From GCA-020348365 sp964347995 (GTDB lineage: Archaea; Thermoproteota; Bathyarchaeia; Bathyarchaeales; Bathyarchaeaceae): DNA of 64,000 bases. The notes beneath the pieces are model-generated. The model made no database searches, had not been told where the DNA came from, and worked only from the letters and a program-made list of their open reading frames with translations. Both the position numbers and the translations under genes were made by a program. The stretch's first letter is position 1; every line of letters starts with the position of its first letter. Location of the stretch: contig CAYGBA010000001.1 in NCBI GenBank assembly GCA_964347995.1, forward strand, positions 6,514 through 70,513. Direction: 5' to 3'. Below are positions 26,082 to 35,279 of the stretch, piece by piece.

Positions 26082-26924
26082 CTAGAGCTTCGTTGCTTTG
26101 TGTTTCCATAACAGTCTGTACATCAAAGCAAGTCCTCTAACGACGCTTTGATGCGACGTGATGGCTGCTTCACGCAGGAAAAAGGGAACTCCAGGATCTT
26201 CAACAAGGAACAAAGCCTTTCCCCCCGTCTTTGGGTCAACTATGCAGCCCCTAATCGGAATCTCATCAGTGAAACGGATCTCAACCCCACCCGCCAGCAC
26301 CTTGTTGATGCCCCCCAACATCTTTGCTTGCTTTTCTCTGTCTTCAGGCCCCAGCATGTCCGGCTTCATCAAGATCAGTTTCAATGAGACACCCCGCGCT
26401 ATAGCCTCCCCAAGTTTTTCAGCAACTTCCGGGAAGTACTCTATGGCCCTTGAAAGGATCTGGATTTCCGTCTCCGCTGCGTCGTAAAGTTTTTTTGTTT
26501 CCTCACGTGAAACTTCGCCCACGCTGACGATGCGTAGAAGAGGAACCCCTGGAACTCCTTTCTCACCCTTCAAATAAATCTTCTTGCTGACTTCTACGAG
26601 ATCTTGTGCGTACTCCTCAAGGGTTCTAAGCTTCTGCTTAAGCTCTTTCATGCTCAAAGACACAAGAGAGCTTGCGATATCCTCGAGAGGGCGCGGGTTG
26701 TACAGCACAGGTCTTCCAGGTCTTATCGTTACAAGTCCCATTTTTGCAAGCTGGTCCAAAACGCCGTAGATGCGCGCACTCGGCACTTTACTAGTCTTGC
26801 TTAGGGTCGTTGCCTTTGTCTCTCCCAGAAGTATTAGGTGCGCAAGCGCCGCGGCTTGGTACTCGTTTAAGCCCATGTTTATGAGCAGCAACCTGGTTTC
26901 ATTGATGTCTTTTTCAAAGGCCAA
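26082..26924 (-). CDS. TrmB-family transcriptional regulator
   Basis: A 280-residue sugar-type archaeal regulator. The N-terminal winged helix (about 10-75: LLINMGLNEYQAAALAHLILLGETKATTLSKTSKVPSARIYGVLDQL) is followed by a short coiled coil. A phospholipase-D-like ligand domain ends the protein, with IQILSRAIEYFPEV and VEIRFTDEIPIRGCIVD. The start is TTG at 26924. It is divergent from agl3 and next to cysH-sat, making it the obvious candidate regulator of both, possibly sensing a sugar or nucleotide sugar. This link is inferred from position only. Confidence 0.85.
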   Translation of the reverse strand: MAFEKDINETRLLLINMGLNEYQAAALAHLILLGETKATTLSKTSKVPSARIYGVLDQLAKMGLVTIRPGRPVLYNPRPLEDIASSLVSLSMKELKQKLRTLEEYAQDLVEVSKKIYLKGEKGVPGVPLLRIVSVGEVSREETKKLYDAAETEIQILSRAIEYFPEVAEKLGEAIARGVSLKLILMKPDMLGPEDREKQAKMLGGINKVLAGGVEIRFTDEIPIRGCIVDPKTGGKALFLVEDPGVPFFLREAAITSHQSVVRGLALMYRLLWKHKATKL

Positions 26925-27024
26925 GAGTTAACTACTCTCCTATAGATAATTTGAACAACCTGCTTTTAAATCCTTTACATTGTGTGTTTCAACTTACGCG
27001 AAGGAAAAAACTGTACACAGAAAA

Positions 27025-27035
27025 GGTTATAAATG
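27025..27035 (+). promoter_or_regulatory. TATA box of agl3
   Basis: GGTTATAAATG precedes the ATG at 27077 by about 45 bp. A minus-strand TTTAAAA element near 26965 serves the divergent TrmB gene, so both promoters share one control region. Confidence 0.5.
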
Positions 27036-27076
27036 AGAATAATTAACTTCAACCAAGTAGTAAAATCGGTGTTCAT

Positions 27077-28243
27077 ATGAAGGTTTTAATTACTGGTATG
27101 GATGGATACATCGGTTGGGCTTTAAGCCTACACATGCTAAACCGCGGACACACGGTAATTGGAATAGATAACTTTCTTAGGAGGAAGATGGTGAGGGCGG
27201 TCAACTGCCAGAGCGCAATTACTATACAACCCATGAAAAAGAGGTTAGAGCTGATTAAGCAGGTTCTTGGAAAGGAAATTGCCTTTGAGCAAGGCGACAT
27301 GTTGGACTACGACTTTCTTAAAGCTGTCTTGCATAAGTACAAGCCGAATTCCATTGTGAACCTTGCACAACAGCCATCCCCCGCTTACAGCATGATCAAC
27401 GCAAAGCACGCCACATTTTCCCAAAGGAACAACGTTTGTGGGATACTCAACCTCATGTGGGCCATGAGAGAGGAGACTCCGGATGCGCATGTGACCACAT
27501 TGGGCACCATGGGTGAGTATGGACAGCCCAACATGCCCATTCCCGAAGGTTTTTTCACTGTGGAGTATAAAGGAATGAAGGATACTCTGCCGTTTCCACG
27601 CCAAGCTGGAAGCTTCTACCATTGGTCAAAGGTTCAAAGCTCCGACAACGCCTTTTACTGTTGTAATCTCTGGGACTTGAAGGCAACCGACATAATGCAA
27701 GGAGTCGTCTACGGGACGCAAACCGATGAAGTGATTTTGAACGAGGGGTTGCGCACAAGGTTCGACTTTGACGAGTGCTTTGGAACAATGATAAACAGGG
27801 CCTGTGCATGCGCCATAACTGGGCATCCCATAATTCCATACGGGAAAGGCTGGCAAACCCGGGGATATATCGCGCTAAGAGACAGCATCCAGTGCTTAAC
27901 CCTTTCAACGGAGAACCCGCCAACCGATGAGAATAGTGTCCATGGTTACCGTGTGATGAACCAGTTTGACGAATGCTACAGCTGCAATGAGATAGCGGAT
28001 AGAGTGGGCTTGGTAGCGGAGAAACTTGGATTCGAGACGGAGGTGAAGCATATAGAAAACCCACGAGTAGAGAAAGAGGAACACTTCTATCAGCCCATCC
28101 ATGAGAAGCTTTACAGACTCGGCTTCAAACCGCTCCATACTTTGGAAGAGGAGCTGGAGATCATGCTCACTGATCTGGACCACTGGAAGGACAGGATTTT
28201 GGCATACGAACATAAAATAATGCCTAAAATCACTTGGCGTTGA
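27077..28243 (+). CDS. agl3: UDP-sulfoquinovose synthase (SQD1/Agl3-like)
   Basis: It converts UDP-glucose and sulfite to UDP-sulfoquinovose. The 388-residue extended SDR has the NAD site LITGMDGYIGWAL (4-16), the SQD1-specific NLAQQPSPAYSM (95-106), TLGTMGEYG (Thr144, Glu147), SFYHWSKVQSSDNAF (Tyr181, Lys185) and MQGVVYGTQTDE. Length and motifs match Agl3 of Sulfolobus, which makes the sulfosugar of the N-glycan. Sat and CysH encoded nearby would supply sulfite. Ordinary UDP-glucose epimerases lack the QQPSPAYSM signature, so the call is firm. Confidence 0.9.
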   Translation: MKVLITGMDGYIGWALSLHMLNRGHTVIGIDNFLRRKMVRAVNCQSAITIQPMKKRLELIKQVLGKEIAFEQGDMLDYDFLKAVLHKYKPNSIVNLAQQPSPAYSMINAKHATFSQRNNVCGILNLMWAMREETPDAHVTTLGTMGEYGQPNMPIPEGFFTVEYKGMKDTLPFPRQAGSFYHWSKVQSSDNAFYCCNLWDLKATDIMQGVVYGTQTDEVILNEGLRTRFDFDECFGTMINRACACAITGHPIIPYGKGWQTRGYIALRDSIQCLTLSTENPPTDENSVHGYRVMNQFDECYSCNEIADRVGLVAEKLGFETEVKHIENPRVEKEEHFYQPIHEKLYRLGFKPLHTLEEELEIMLTDLDHWKDRILAYEHKIMPKITWR

Positions 28244-28354
28244 ACCAAGGAAATGGAGAAGAACGGACAGCGCATTAACGACTAAGGAGAAAATCATGCC
28301 AAGTTTCATCTTGGAACCAATGGAAAATTTCTTATCAATAAAATTTCGGTTGCA

Positions 28355-28984
28355 GTGATGGCAAACCCTAAAGTCTCCGTGATCATACCTGCATACAATG
28401 AAGCTATGTCGATAGGCAAAGTGGTCACCAACTGCAAGTCATTTTGCGATGAGATAATTGTCATAGATGATGGTAGTACAGATGATACAGCTGAAATTGC
28501 AAAGAAAAGTGGAGCACTATTGGTTCGGAGTGAGGAGAATCTTGGCATAACCAAAGCTATTCAGAAAGGACTGGAAGCTGCTCACGGCGAGATAATCGTA
28601 ACAATGGACGCAGATGGTCAACATGACCCATCAGATATACCGAATCTAATTAAACCAATAACGGATGGAACAAGCGATGTGGTGCTTGGCATAAGAGACG
28701 AAATTCCAAATCTCTCAGAAAGAATAATTAATGCGCTTGCAAACCTAGGCGGAAAATGTTCGGACGCTGGAACAGGGTTCAGAGCTATAAGAGCGAACAT
28801 AGCTAAGAAGATGAAACTGCATGGAGCATGCCTCTGTGGAACATTCCTTCTGGAGGCGCGTAAGCGAGGCGCCAGAATATTAGAGATTCCTATAAAAAAG
28901 AAGAGAAGAATCTATGGGAGAAGAAAGGCAAAGACAAAGCACATAAGGCAATTCTTCTATGTCGCACGAGACCTAATCTTCTAG
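28355..28984 (+). CDS. Dolichyl-phosphate sugar synthase-like family 2 glycosyltransferase
   Basis: A 209-residue soluble GT2: VSVIIPAYNEAMSIGKV, IIVIDDGSTDDT, ENLGITKAIQKGL, MDADGQHDPSDI, and a late DAGTGFRAIRA plus FLLEARKRGARILEIPI. This is the DPM1/AglD-type catalytic domain without membrane helices, likely loading a sugar onto polyprenyl phosphate or a lipid-linked glycan. It starts with GTG-ATG (28355/28358). It follows agl3 on the same strand. Confidence 0.85.
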   Translation: MMANPKVSVIIPAYNEAMSIGKVVTNCKSFCDEIIVIDDGSTDDTAEIAKKSGALLVRSEENLGITKAIQKGLEAAHGEIIVTMDADGQHDPSDIPNLIKPITDGTSDVVLGIRDEIPNLSERIINALANLGGKCSDAGTGFRAIRANIAKKMKLHGACLCGTFLLEARKRGARILEIPIKKKRRIYGRRKAKTKHIRQFFYVARDLIF

Positions 28985-29117
28985 TCACAAGGACACATAG
29001 ATAGCGACCTAAAACTACGAAAGCGCTCGCACGCGGAAGCACAGCAAAAATCAATCTAGCATTGAGAAGCGTTAAAAATGGAATAGAACAATGACTAAGA
29101 CAAACTGGTGATCGCAA

Positions 29118-30101
29118 ATGGACATACTAGTAACTGGTGGAGCAGGCTACATCGGAAGCGGGCTTCTCCTCAAGCTGGGCGAAGAGTTCCCTGAAGCCAC
29201 TATAACTTCCATGGACAACTTAACAACAGGAGATTACCGCCACATTGAATATCTCAAGAGAGACAAGCGTTATCGCCTTCTGATCGGTGACATAAGAAAA
29301 AAGTCTGACACAAAAAGGGCCATAACCCAAGATACGAATATGATCATACACTTGGCAGCTATGCCAGGCGTAAAATTATGTAACGATCAGCCAAAAGAAG
29401 CTATAGAGACTAATATTTATGGCACCCATCTCCTTCTGGAAGAAGCTGTTAATCACAATGTCAAGAAATTTGCTTTTACCTCTTCGGCCGCCGTATACGG
29501 AACACCAGAAGAGCACCCTATCAGTGAAAGGCACCCTCTCAAGCCCATCAACCTCTATGGTGTTAGCAAAGTAAGCGGTGAAAAGCTTGTTAACGGACAC
29601 CACATCACTAGCGGCTTAAGCACAACAACACTTCGGTTATCCAACGTTTATGGTCTAGGTGCATACACCAAGTGGAAGACCGTTATCCCCCGGTTTGTCT
29701 GGCAGGCAGTGCACAATAAGGCTCTGACGATCCGCGCAGATGGAAAACAGCAACGCAACTTTGTACATGTACAAGATGTTATAGACGCCATAATCCGATG
29801 CTTAAAGGCTCCTCAACAGGCAGTTGCAGGCGAAATCTTCAACGTAGGTGGAGAAGCCTTAAGCGTTAACCAAATCGCCACGAATGTAATTCGCGAAGCC
29901 AGGCAAAGGCTGGGCAAAGAAGTTTCAAAGGCATACACGCAGTTGGAAACTGGCGAAGTTTACACATCGGAATTCAACTACGATTGGAAAAGAGCTTCTC
30001 AAAAGATAGGCTATAAGCAGAAGCGAGAAGTCTCGGAAGGCGTTTCTGCGTTGTTTGACTACGCCTTAAAAATCAAGGCTACACAAAGTCATGACGATTA
30101 A
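29118..30101 (+). CDS. NAD-dependent UDP-sugar 4-epimerase-like SDR
   Basis: An extended SDR of 327 residues. It shows ILVTGGAGYIGSGLLLKL, MIIHLAAMPGVKLCNDQP, FTSSAAVYGTPEEHP, YGVSKVSGEK (YxxxK), LRLSNVYGLG and QRNFVHVQDV. It fits the UDP-glucose/GlcNAc 4-epimerase group. It lies in the agl3 strand group and converges with the Alg14-Alg13 gene. Confidence 0.85.
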   Translation: MDILVTGGAGYIGSGLLLKLGEEFPEATITSMDNLTTGDYRHIEYLKRDKRYRLLIGDIRKKSDTKRAITQDTNMIIHLAAMPGVKLCNDQPKEAIETNIYGTHLLLEEAVNHNVKKFAFTSSAAVYGTPEEHPISERHPLKPINLYGVSKVSGEKLVNGHHITSGLSTTTLRLSNVYGLGAYTKWKTVIPRFVWQAVHNKALTIRADGKQQRNFVHVQDVIDAIIRCLKAPQQAVAGEIFNVGGEALSVNQIATNVIREARQRLGKEVSKAYTQLETGEVYTSEFNYDWKRASQKIGYKQKREVSEGVSALFDYALKIKATQSHDD

Positions 30102-30122
30102 GGCTATCCTCTTTTTGAGTGT

Positions 30123-31106
30123 TTAGTTGTCTTTCAGTAACTCCATTATCATGTTTGCGAGGTTTTTAGCCCCTTCTGGTAGCGTCGGAACCTTCCTCCC
30201 TCTTGCTTCTTTTATAGCATCTAAGAGACTCTGTAACTCTATTTTGGAAACCAAGACAGCGTTTATTTTTCTCGCCAAATATTCTGCGTCCTCTATTCCT
30301 GCTGTTCTTGTCCAATCAGGATTTGGAGCCAAAACTACGGGTTTTTTATAAATGGCCGCATCCAACAACGTTCCACCAAAATGAGACACCACCAGTTCGG
30401 CTCCGGCTAGAAGCTTGTGGAATTCTTCTGTAAATGTTATCACCTTCCACTCGGGATGTTGCTTAATGTAGGGCGCGGCGTCCACTCTGCCGGTCTGCAA
30501 AACAACATTGCTTAGTCTGCTCTTTGACAAGGTATCAAACAAAAGCTTGTGTCCATAGGTGCCTCCTGAAGCTAGAATGTATCCTCCATCCCATGGCGTG
30601 ATCTCTGGCTTACAAAGCGTGGGGCCCACAACCACACCTTTTAGAAATCTACTCTGTTCCTTCCAATGCAAAGCCGTTAATGCTGAAATAGGCTGTAGTA
30701 CGCGAGCGGTTCTAGAAGGTTTTGTGAAACGAACAAGGCTCTCAATGTTAACCACTGGAACACCTCTCATCCAAGCCAAAAGTGCCGGTGGACCACAGAA
30801 GTTGCTTCCTGTGCTCACAACAACATCAAACTCATGGAAATCTACTTTGACAGAATCAATAAGCGCCTTGATGAGACGGGCTGCGAAAATGTAGTCGGGA
30901 GTTTTTGGACCTCGAGGCTTCAGTAGAAACTCTACTTTGCCAAATTTGCTCAGCCTTCTCTCGCTTAATGTGTCTCCCTCGGGCGCGAGAAATGATAGAG
31001 ACACTTTCTTGTGAAGTGTTTGGGCTAGCGCATATGCAATTCCAGTGTGCCCACCGCCACCAGCAAGAATCAGTACGCGCCCCTTCACCTTGGCTCCCCT
31101 TGACAC
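30123..31106 (-). CDS. Alg14-Alg13 fusion, lipid-linked GlcNAc transferase
   Basis: A GT28/MurG-like enzyme of 327 residues. The first half resembles Alg14 (VLILAGGGGHTGIAYAL at about 11-27, then VDFHEFDVVVSTGSNFCGPPALLAWMRGVPVVNIES). The second resembles Alg13 (GGYILASGGTYGHKLLFDTL, then LVVSHFGGTLLDAAIYKKPVVLAPN). In eukaryotes these two proteins add the second GlcNAc to dolichyl-PP-GlcNAc. Here one chain carries both, in the acceptor-then-donor order. The upstream gene on the same strand encodes the enzyme of the preceding step, so the pair would make the glycan base. Confidence 0.8.
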   Translation of the reverse strand: MSRGAKVKGRVLILAGGGGHTGIAYALAQTLHKKVSLSFLAPEGDTLSERRLSKFGKVEFLLKPRGPKTPDYIFAARLIKALIDSVKVDFHEFDVVVSTGSNFCGPPALLAWMRGVPVVNIESLVRFTKPSRTARVLQPISALTALHWKEQSRFLKGVVVGPTLCKPEITPWDGGYILASGGTYGHKLLFDTLSKSRLSNVVLQTGRVDAAPYIKQHPEWKVITFTEEFHKLLAGAELVVSHFGGTLLDAAIYKKPVVLAPNPDWTRTAGIEDAEYLARKINAVLVSKIELQSLLDAIKEARGRKVPTLPEGAKNLANMIMELLKDN

Positions 31107-31161
31107 TTCTTCATCCAGAAGTTATATAGTTGTCTTTTCTACGTTCGCTCTCGGAATCCGT

Positions 31162-32181
31162 TTACAATGGTAGAAAGGGTAGTACCGCAAAGCAAATTTG
31201 GATTAATATCAGAATTATTGTAACTTGTTTCTCGGTCATTGGCCTTAAGTTCATCAGAATATGAGTCCAACTATACACTTTTTTCCCATAGGGCGGATCA
31301 AGTTTCCCATCTTTTCTCAATTTTCCTAGACAACTCGCATTGAATTTGGACCTCAGTTTCAGAAAGAACTCGATAATGAAGGGTAGCATTACGAGAATTC
31401 CGCTTCTTTCCGTGTTTCCAACAATTACTCCAGCAGCTATCATTGATCCAAGCAGATAAGTTAGGGAATCTCCAGGCAGAATTTTCGCAGGATACCAGTT
31501 AAACTTAATGAAACCAACCAGAGCGGCGAGGGTTACGAGAAATATAACTGAGCCGATTCTTTCACATACCAAAGCGAAGACTCCCAAACCAAGGAAATAA
31601 GCAATTCCCATTCCTGCTTCCAATCCGTTGAATCCCGCAAGCATATTGACAACATTAGATGCCCCCACCATTCCAAGCGGCACCAACACAAGAGGATAAA
31701 GAATCCCAAAGTCAACGCGTCCTATGAATGGAATCGACATGTGCGTTACTCCGGCGCTAATCGCCATCAAGGGTACCGCCGCTGGCAAGGTAAGTAGGGG
31801 CTTAAGCCACTGTGGAAAACCAACTCTAATATCAGAACCTTCCTTGGTCTTCACTCTTCTTGATTTGACATTTAAGTCATCCAGCAGACCCACAAACATG
31901 ACAATAAGAACGGATGAGGTTACCGCCAAGAGCGGTTTCAAATCCCCCTCGGAACCGGAGAGAAATGTCTGCAAACCTATGTAGCTTAACAATCCAGCTA
32001 AGACACCGAAAGCAACACAGATTCCGCCTGAGCTTGCCAACTTCGGTTTTTCCCTCTTATGCAAATCCAAGCCTACTATCCCAGCGACGTACAGGAATCG
32101 CGTGAAGTAAGGAGTAATAAAGAGGGTTACAATGAAGGATATCAGAACAGAGATGAGTAATATCATCATCAGGCGCACCAA
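31162..32181 (-). CDS. UDP-GlcNAc:polyprenyl-phosphate GlcNAc-1-P transferase (Alg7/AglH-like)
   Basis: It starts lipid-linked glycan assembly. The 339-residue polytopic membrane protein has about ten hydrophobic segments and the family motifs GLDLHKREKPKLASSGG, GLLDDLNV (Asp101-Asp102), NMLAGFNGLEAGMG and FNWYPAKILPGDSLTYLLG. The eukaryote-like FNxxPAKxFxGD pattern favours Alg7 over bacterial MraY. It is encoded upstream of the Alg14-Alg13 fusion and divergent from aglB. Confidence 0.88.
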   Translation of the reverse strand: MVRLMMILLISVLISFIVTLFITPYFTRFLYVAGIVGLDLHKREKPKLASSGGICVAFGVLAGLLSYIGLQTFLSGSEGDLKPLLAVTSSVLIVMFVGLLDDLNVKSRRVKTKEGSDIRVGFPQWLKPLLTLPAAVPLMAISAGVTHMSIPFIGRVDFGILYPLVLVPLGMVGASNVVNMLAGFNGLEAGMGIAYFLGLGVFALVCERIGSVIFLVTLAALVGFIKFNWYPAKILPGDSLTYLLGSMIAAGVIVGNTERSGILVMLPFIIEFFLKLRSKFNASCLGKLRKDGKLDPPYGKKVYSWTHILMNLRPMTEKQVTIILILIQICFAVLPFLPL

Positions 32182-32355
32182 ACACTTCGCTTTAGATTTG
32201 ACCGATCAGACATTAGGGTTATGATTGAAGAATTTAAAAATATTATTCCAGATAGCCTGATGTTCAACAAGCTGTTGAATACTTTGACAAAATGCGTTTA
32301 TGGAGGGATGCTCTTCGTGAAACGCGACCAAGGGCTAACCGTAAGAGAAATATAA

Positions 32356-34536
32356 ATGGTTAACCGAAATGGGTCGAAGAGAAGATTGTTAAGAATGAAG
32401 ATCAGAAAATTGTTTAGCAGGGAGAAAGTCTTTGATACTTTGAAAAGGGCTACGGCTGTTCGCTTTAGAATTTCGCATTCCTCGCTTCTGCAGCTTTCCC
32501 TACTTTTCCTCATTCTTTTGTTGGCTTTGACAGTTAGGATGCTTCCCATCCGGTGGGGTCTTTACCTCTCAGAATTCGATCCCTATTTCCAATTTCGCGT
32601 GACAAAACATGCAGTTGAAAACGGACTCCACAACTGGGCTACCGGATGGTCAAATATAGATCCCTCACGAGACCTAATGAGTTGGTATCCTTATGGTCGG
32701 AAAATCTCGACTGCTTATCCAGGGATACCACTTACCGCAGCATTCTCATATTTAGTAGCCCATGCACTGGGCTTGCCTCTAAACGTGTTTGAGTTTTGCG
32801 TCGTCTTCCCCGCCATAATGGGAACGTTAACATGCCTAGCCATATATTTCCTAGGAAAAGATATGGGCGGCAAACACGTAGGCATCCTTTCCGCACTTTT
32901 CCTAGCGCTGAGTTCAGCCCACATCAGCCGAACATCCCTTGGATTTTTCGACGACGAAACCGTGGGAATATTTGGTCTATTACTCTTTTTCTTCTTCTTC
33001 CTCAGATCCATCGAAAGTGAAAGACCAGTAAGAAACTGTGTGGGCTATGCGGTTGCTGCGGGGCTTTCGCTAGGATGGATTTTTGCCTCGTGGGGTGCTT
33101 CAAGATACGTAGTTGATATGGCGGCCCTTTTCGTTTTTGTTCTGCTCTTGCTAAAGAGATATTCCTCTCGGTTGCTTTTCTCTTACAGCACAGGACTGGG
33201 CATAGCTCTTTTCATCGCTGTCAATGTCCCAAAATTAGGATTCCGATTCTTGACAGGAACCGAAATCTTGTCAGCAGCTGCGGTATTTCTATTATTGTCC
33301 ATGTATGAGATTACCCGCCATATCAAAACCGTCAGGAATAAGGCCGTTTTCATTTCACTCTTTCTAGGACTTTGCGCGGGTCTATTCCTTATGCTTTCTT
33401 CATTTGGATATGTCGCGCCCTTGGCAGGAAAATTCGTATCTGTCATAAATCCGCTCGAACGCCTCGCTAACCCCCTCAGACAGTCTGTCCAAGAACACAG
33501 ACCCGCCGCTTGGGGATCCTTCTACTACGATTTTGGGATAGGCGCCTTCTTTGTGCCTGTCGGCTTGTTCTTTGCTGTGCGAAATCCTTCAAACCGGAAT
33601 ATCTTCTTGACAGTCTTTGGCTTGACGGCAATCTACTTTGCAGGTTCCATGGTGCGTTTAACCCTAATTCTGGCACCAGCTATCAGCCTCCTCTGGGCGT
33701 TGGCTCTAGTCCGATTGATCAAACCCTTCACCACTGTCATGAAGGCAGCCCCCATAATTCCACGGAGAGGGGCAGGCCTTGCGGCTCATGTAGGGAAGGA
33801 ATTCAGCGGCGCCTTCTTAATAGTGATGTTCCTCTTGCTCACACTCACTTTCGTCTTACCCACTCAAAGAGTATTTAACCATGCGTATTCCCCCACGACA
33901 ATTGCAGCGGCAAGTATGCCGGTAAAGCCTGGTGAGACGGTCAACGACTGGATTGACACTTTGGAGTGGATACGAACAAACGAAAGCGTCGAGGTGGTGG
34001 CTAGCTGGTGGGACTACGGATACTGGATTACAAACCTCGGCAATAAGACGTCACTTGCGGATAACGGCACATGGAACAAAACCCAAATAGCACAGATTGG
34101 CCTAATGTTCATGTCAAATGAAACTGCGGCGGTCAAAATCCTCCAAAAATACCACGCAACTCATGTCCTGGTCTTTGTAACGTGCGATGGTCAAGGCAGA
34201 GATGTGGGGTGGGGCGATGAGGGTAAATGGATGTGGATGGCGCGCATTGCGGACTCGGTCTTCGGCGGTTTCGAATATGATGAAGAGAATCATCTAATAG
34301 TTGGCTATCAAGAATTAGTAACAGATGAACAAGGACAAACCGCTAGGGTATGGACAGAAAAGGGCAAGCAGACAGTTATATACAAGTTGATGGCGTATGC
34401 AAAAGATAAGAGGACGGGCTCCTCACATTTGACTTATCCTTTGACACACTTCGAAGAAGCATATATTTCTGAAGGAAAAGACTATGGAGGAGTGATACCG
34501 CTCGTATGCGTATATAGAATCAATTATACAACGTAG
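32356..34536 (+). CDS. aglB: Oligosaccharyltransferase AglB (STT3 family)
   Basis: It transfers the completed lipid-linked glycan to Asn in N-X-S/T sites outside the cell. The 726-residue protein begins with about a dozen transmembrane helices after a basic N-terminus. The first catalytic Asp motif is EFDPYFQFR (Asp75) in external loop 1, a second acidic pair lies in GFFDDETVG, and the sequon-binding WWDYG is at 551-555. The C-terminal domain is short. The presence of Alg7-like, Alg13/14-like and Agl3 enzymes next door makes this a complete pathway. ATG 32356 is used; ATG 32395 is possible. Confidence 0.93.
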   Translation: MVNRNGSKRRLLRMKIRKLFSREKVFDTLKRATAVRFRISHSSLLQLSLLFLILLLALTVRMLPIRWGLYLSEFDPYFQFRVTKHAVENGLHNWATGWSNIDPSRDLMSWYPYGRKISTAYPGIPLTAAFSYLVAHALGLPLNVFEFCVVFPAIMGTLTCLAIYFLGKDMGGKHVGILSALFLALSSAHISRTSLGFFDDETVGIFGLLLFFFFFLRSIESERPVRNCVGYAVAAGLSLGWIFASWGASRYVVDMAALFVFVLLLLKRYSSRLLFSYSTGLGIALFIAVNVPKLGFRFLTGTEILSAAAVFLLLSMYEITRHIKTVRNKAVFISLFLGLCAGLFLMLSSFGYVAPLAGKFVSVINPLERLANPLRQSVQEHRPAAWGSFYYDFGIGAFFVPVGLFFAVRNPSNRNIFLTVFGLTAIYFAGSMVRLTLILAPAISLLWALALVRLIKPFTTVMKAAPIIPRRGAGLAAHVGKEFSGAFLIVMFLLLTLTFVLPTQRVFNHAYSPTTIAAASMPVKPGETVNDWIDTLEWIRTNESVEVVASWWDYGYWITNLGNKTSLADNGTWNKTQIAQIGLMFMSNETAAVKILQKYHATHVLVFVTCDGQGRDVGWGDEGKWMWMARIADSVFGGFEYDEENHLIVGYQELVTDEQGQTARVWTEKGKQTVIYKLMAYAKDKRTGSSHLTYPLTHFEEAYISEGKDYGGVIPLVCVYRINYTT

Positions 34537-34632
34537 CTGGCCTTTCCTTGTTCTCATCTTAGTGCACGCATAGCCATTTAATGAGAAACTTTTAAATGTG
34601 GTCAACGATCTTCGAACTTGAAGGTGGATACA

Positions 34633-34803
34633 TTGTCTGAAGAGAGGGTTCCTGGACTTGTTTACGAATGCGTGAGGTGTGGTGCAAAAGTGACAACTGA
34701 TGAACTCAAATTGCGGGGTGGTGAGGTGAAGTGCACCGTCTGTGGCTATCGTGTTCTCAAGAAGATGAGGCCTCCAGTCGTTAAGCGTGTCTCAGCCAGA
34801 TAG
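34633..34803 (+). CDS. rpo12: RNA polymerase subunit Rpo12 (RpoP)
   Basis: A 56-residue zinc-ribbon subunit of archaeal RNA polymerase. It has CVRCGAKV and CTVCGYRVL (the CxxC pairs) and the C-terminal KMRPPVVKRV that docks on the enzyme. A TATA element TTTTAAATG near 34592 puts transcription start near 34618, and AGGTGG lies 5 nt before TTG at 34633. This start is therefore preferred over the TTG at 34618. Confidence 0.9.
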   Translation: MSEERVPGLVYECVRCGAKVTTDELKLRGGEVKCTVCGYRVLKKMRPPVVKRVSAR

Positions 34804-34866
34804 TCATCATTCACAGCAATTCTATGCTTAACTTGGTAGACTAAGCCCCCAGTGATTACTTCTCTG

Positions 34867-35223
34867 CTAGAAAATCTCTTCTTCGCCTATCTTTTTTACA
34901 ATCTTGCCCCTCAACTTCACTGGTGGGCCTATCTCCTCGGGTTCCTTTTCCGCTGTTTTTCGCTTCACAGTTTCTCCGCAGATGCCATTAGGCAGCAACC
35001 TTCTCTTCATACAGATCGCGTAGTTGCAATTCGAAATGTTGCATTTCTCGTCTGTCCACGTACACCATACCTTATCTCCGCGGTGTACCGCAGCTTTCTT
35101 TGCACATCTGAAAAATTCACATCTTGGGAAACAATGTTTTACTCCAGACAAAGTAGACACAACCTCTAGATTCAATACAAAAAGTCTCTCTTCTACTCTA
35201 GTCGTCAATTTATGCCTAGACAA
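34867..35223 (-). CDS. Cysteine-rich small protein, possible metal binder
   Basis: The 118-residue protein has nine cysteines between about residues 31 and 82 (HCFPRCEFFRCAKKA, WCTWTDEKCNISNCNYAIC, NGICGE), followed by a charged tail. The pattern suggests two zinc or iron-sulfur sites. I do not recognise the family. TTG at 35223 lies only about 10 bp from the TATA box GTTTATAAC, so the real start may be the TTG near 35208 on a leaderless mRNA. Confidence 0.6.
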   Translation of the reverse strand: MSRHKLTTRVEERLFVLNLEVVSTLSGVKHCFPRCEFFRCAKKAAVHRGDKVWCTWTDEKCNISNCNYAICMKRRLLPNGICGETVKRKTAEKEPEEIGPPVKLRGKIVKKIGEEEIF

Positions 35224-35279
35224 AGAGTGTTATAAACTTTTTTCTTAAGATGCTTATTTCTAGTAATAATTCTTCAGAA

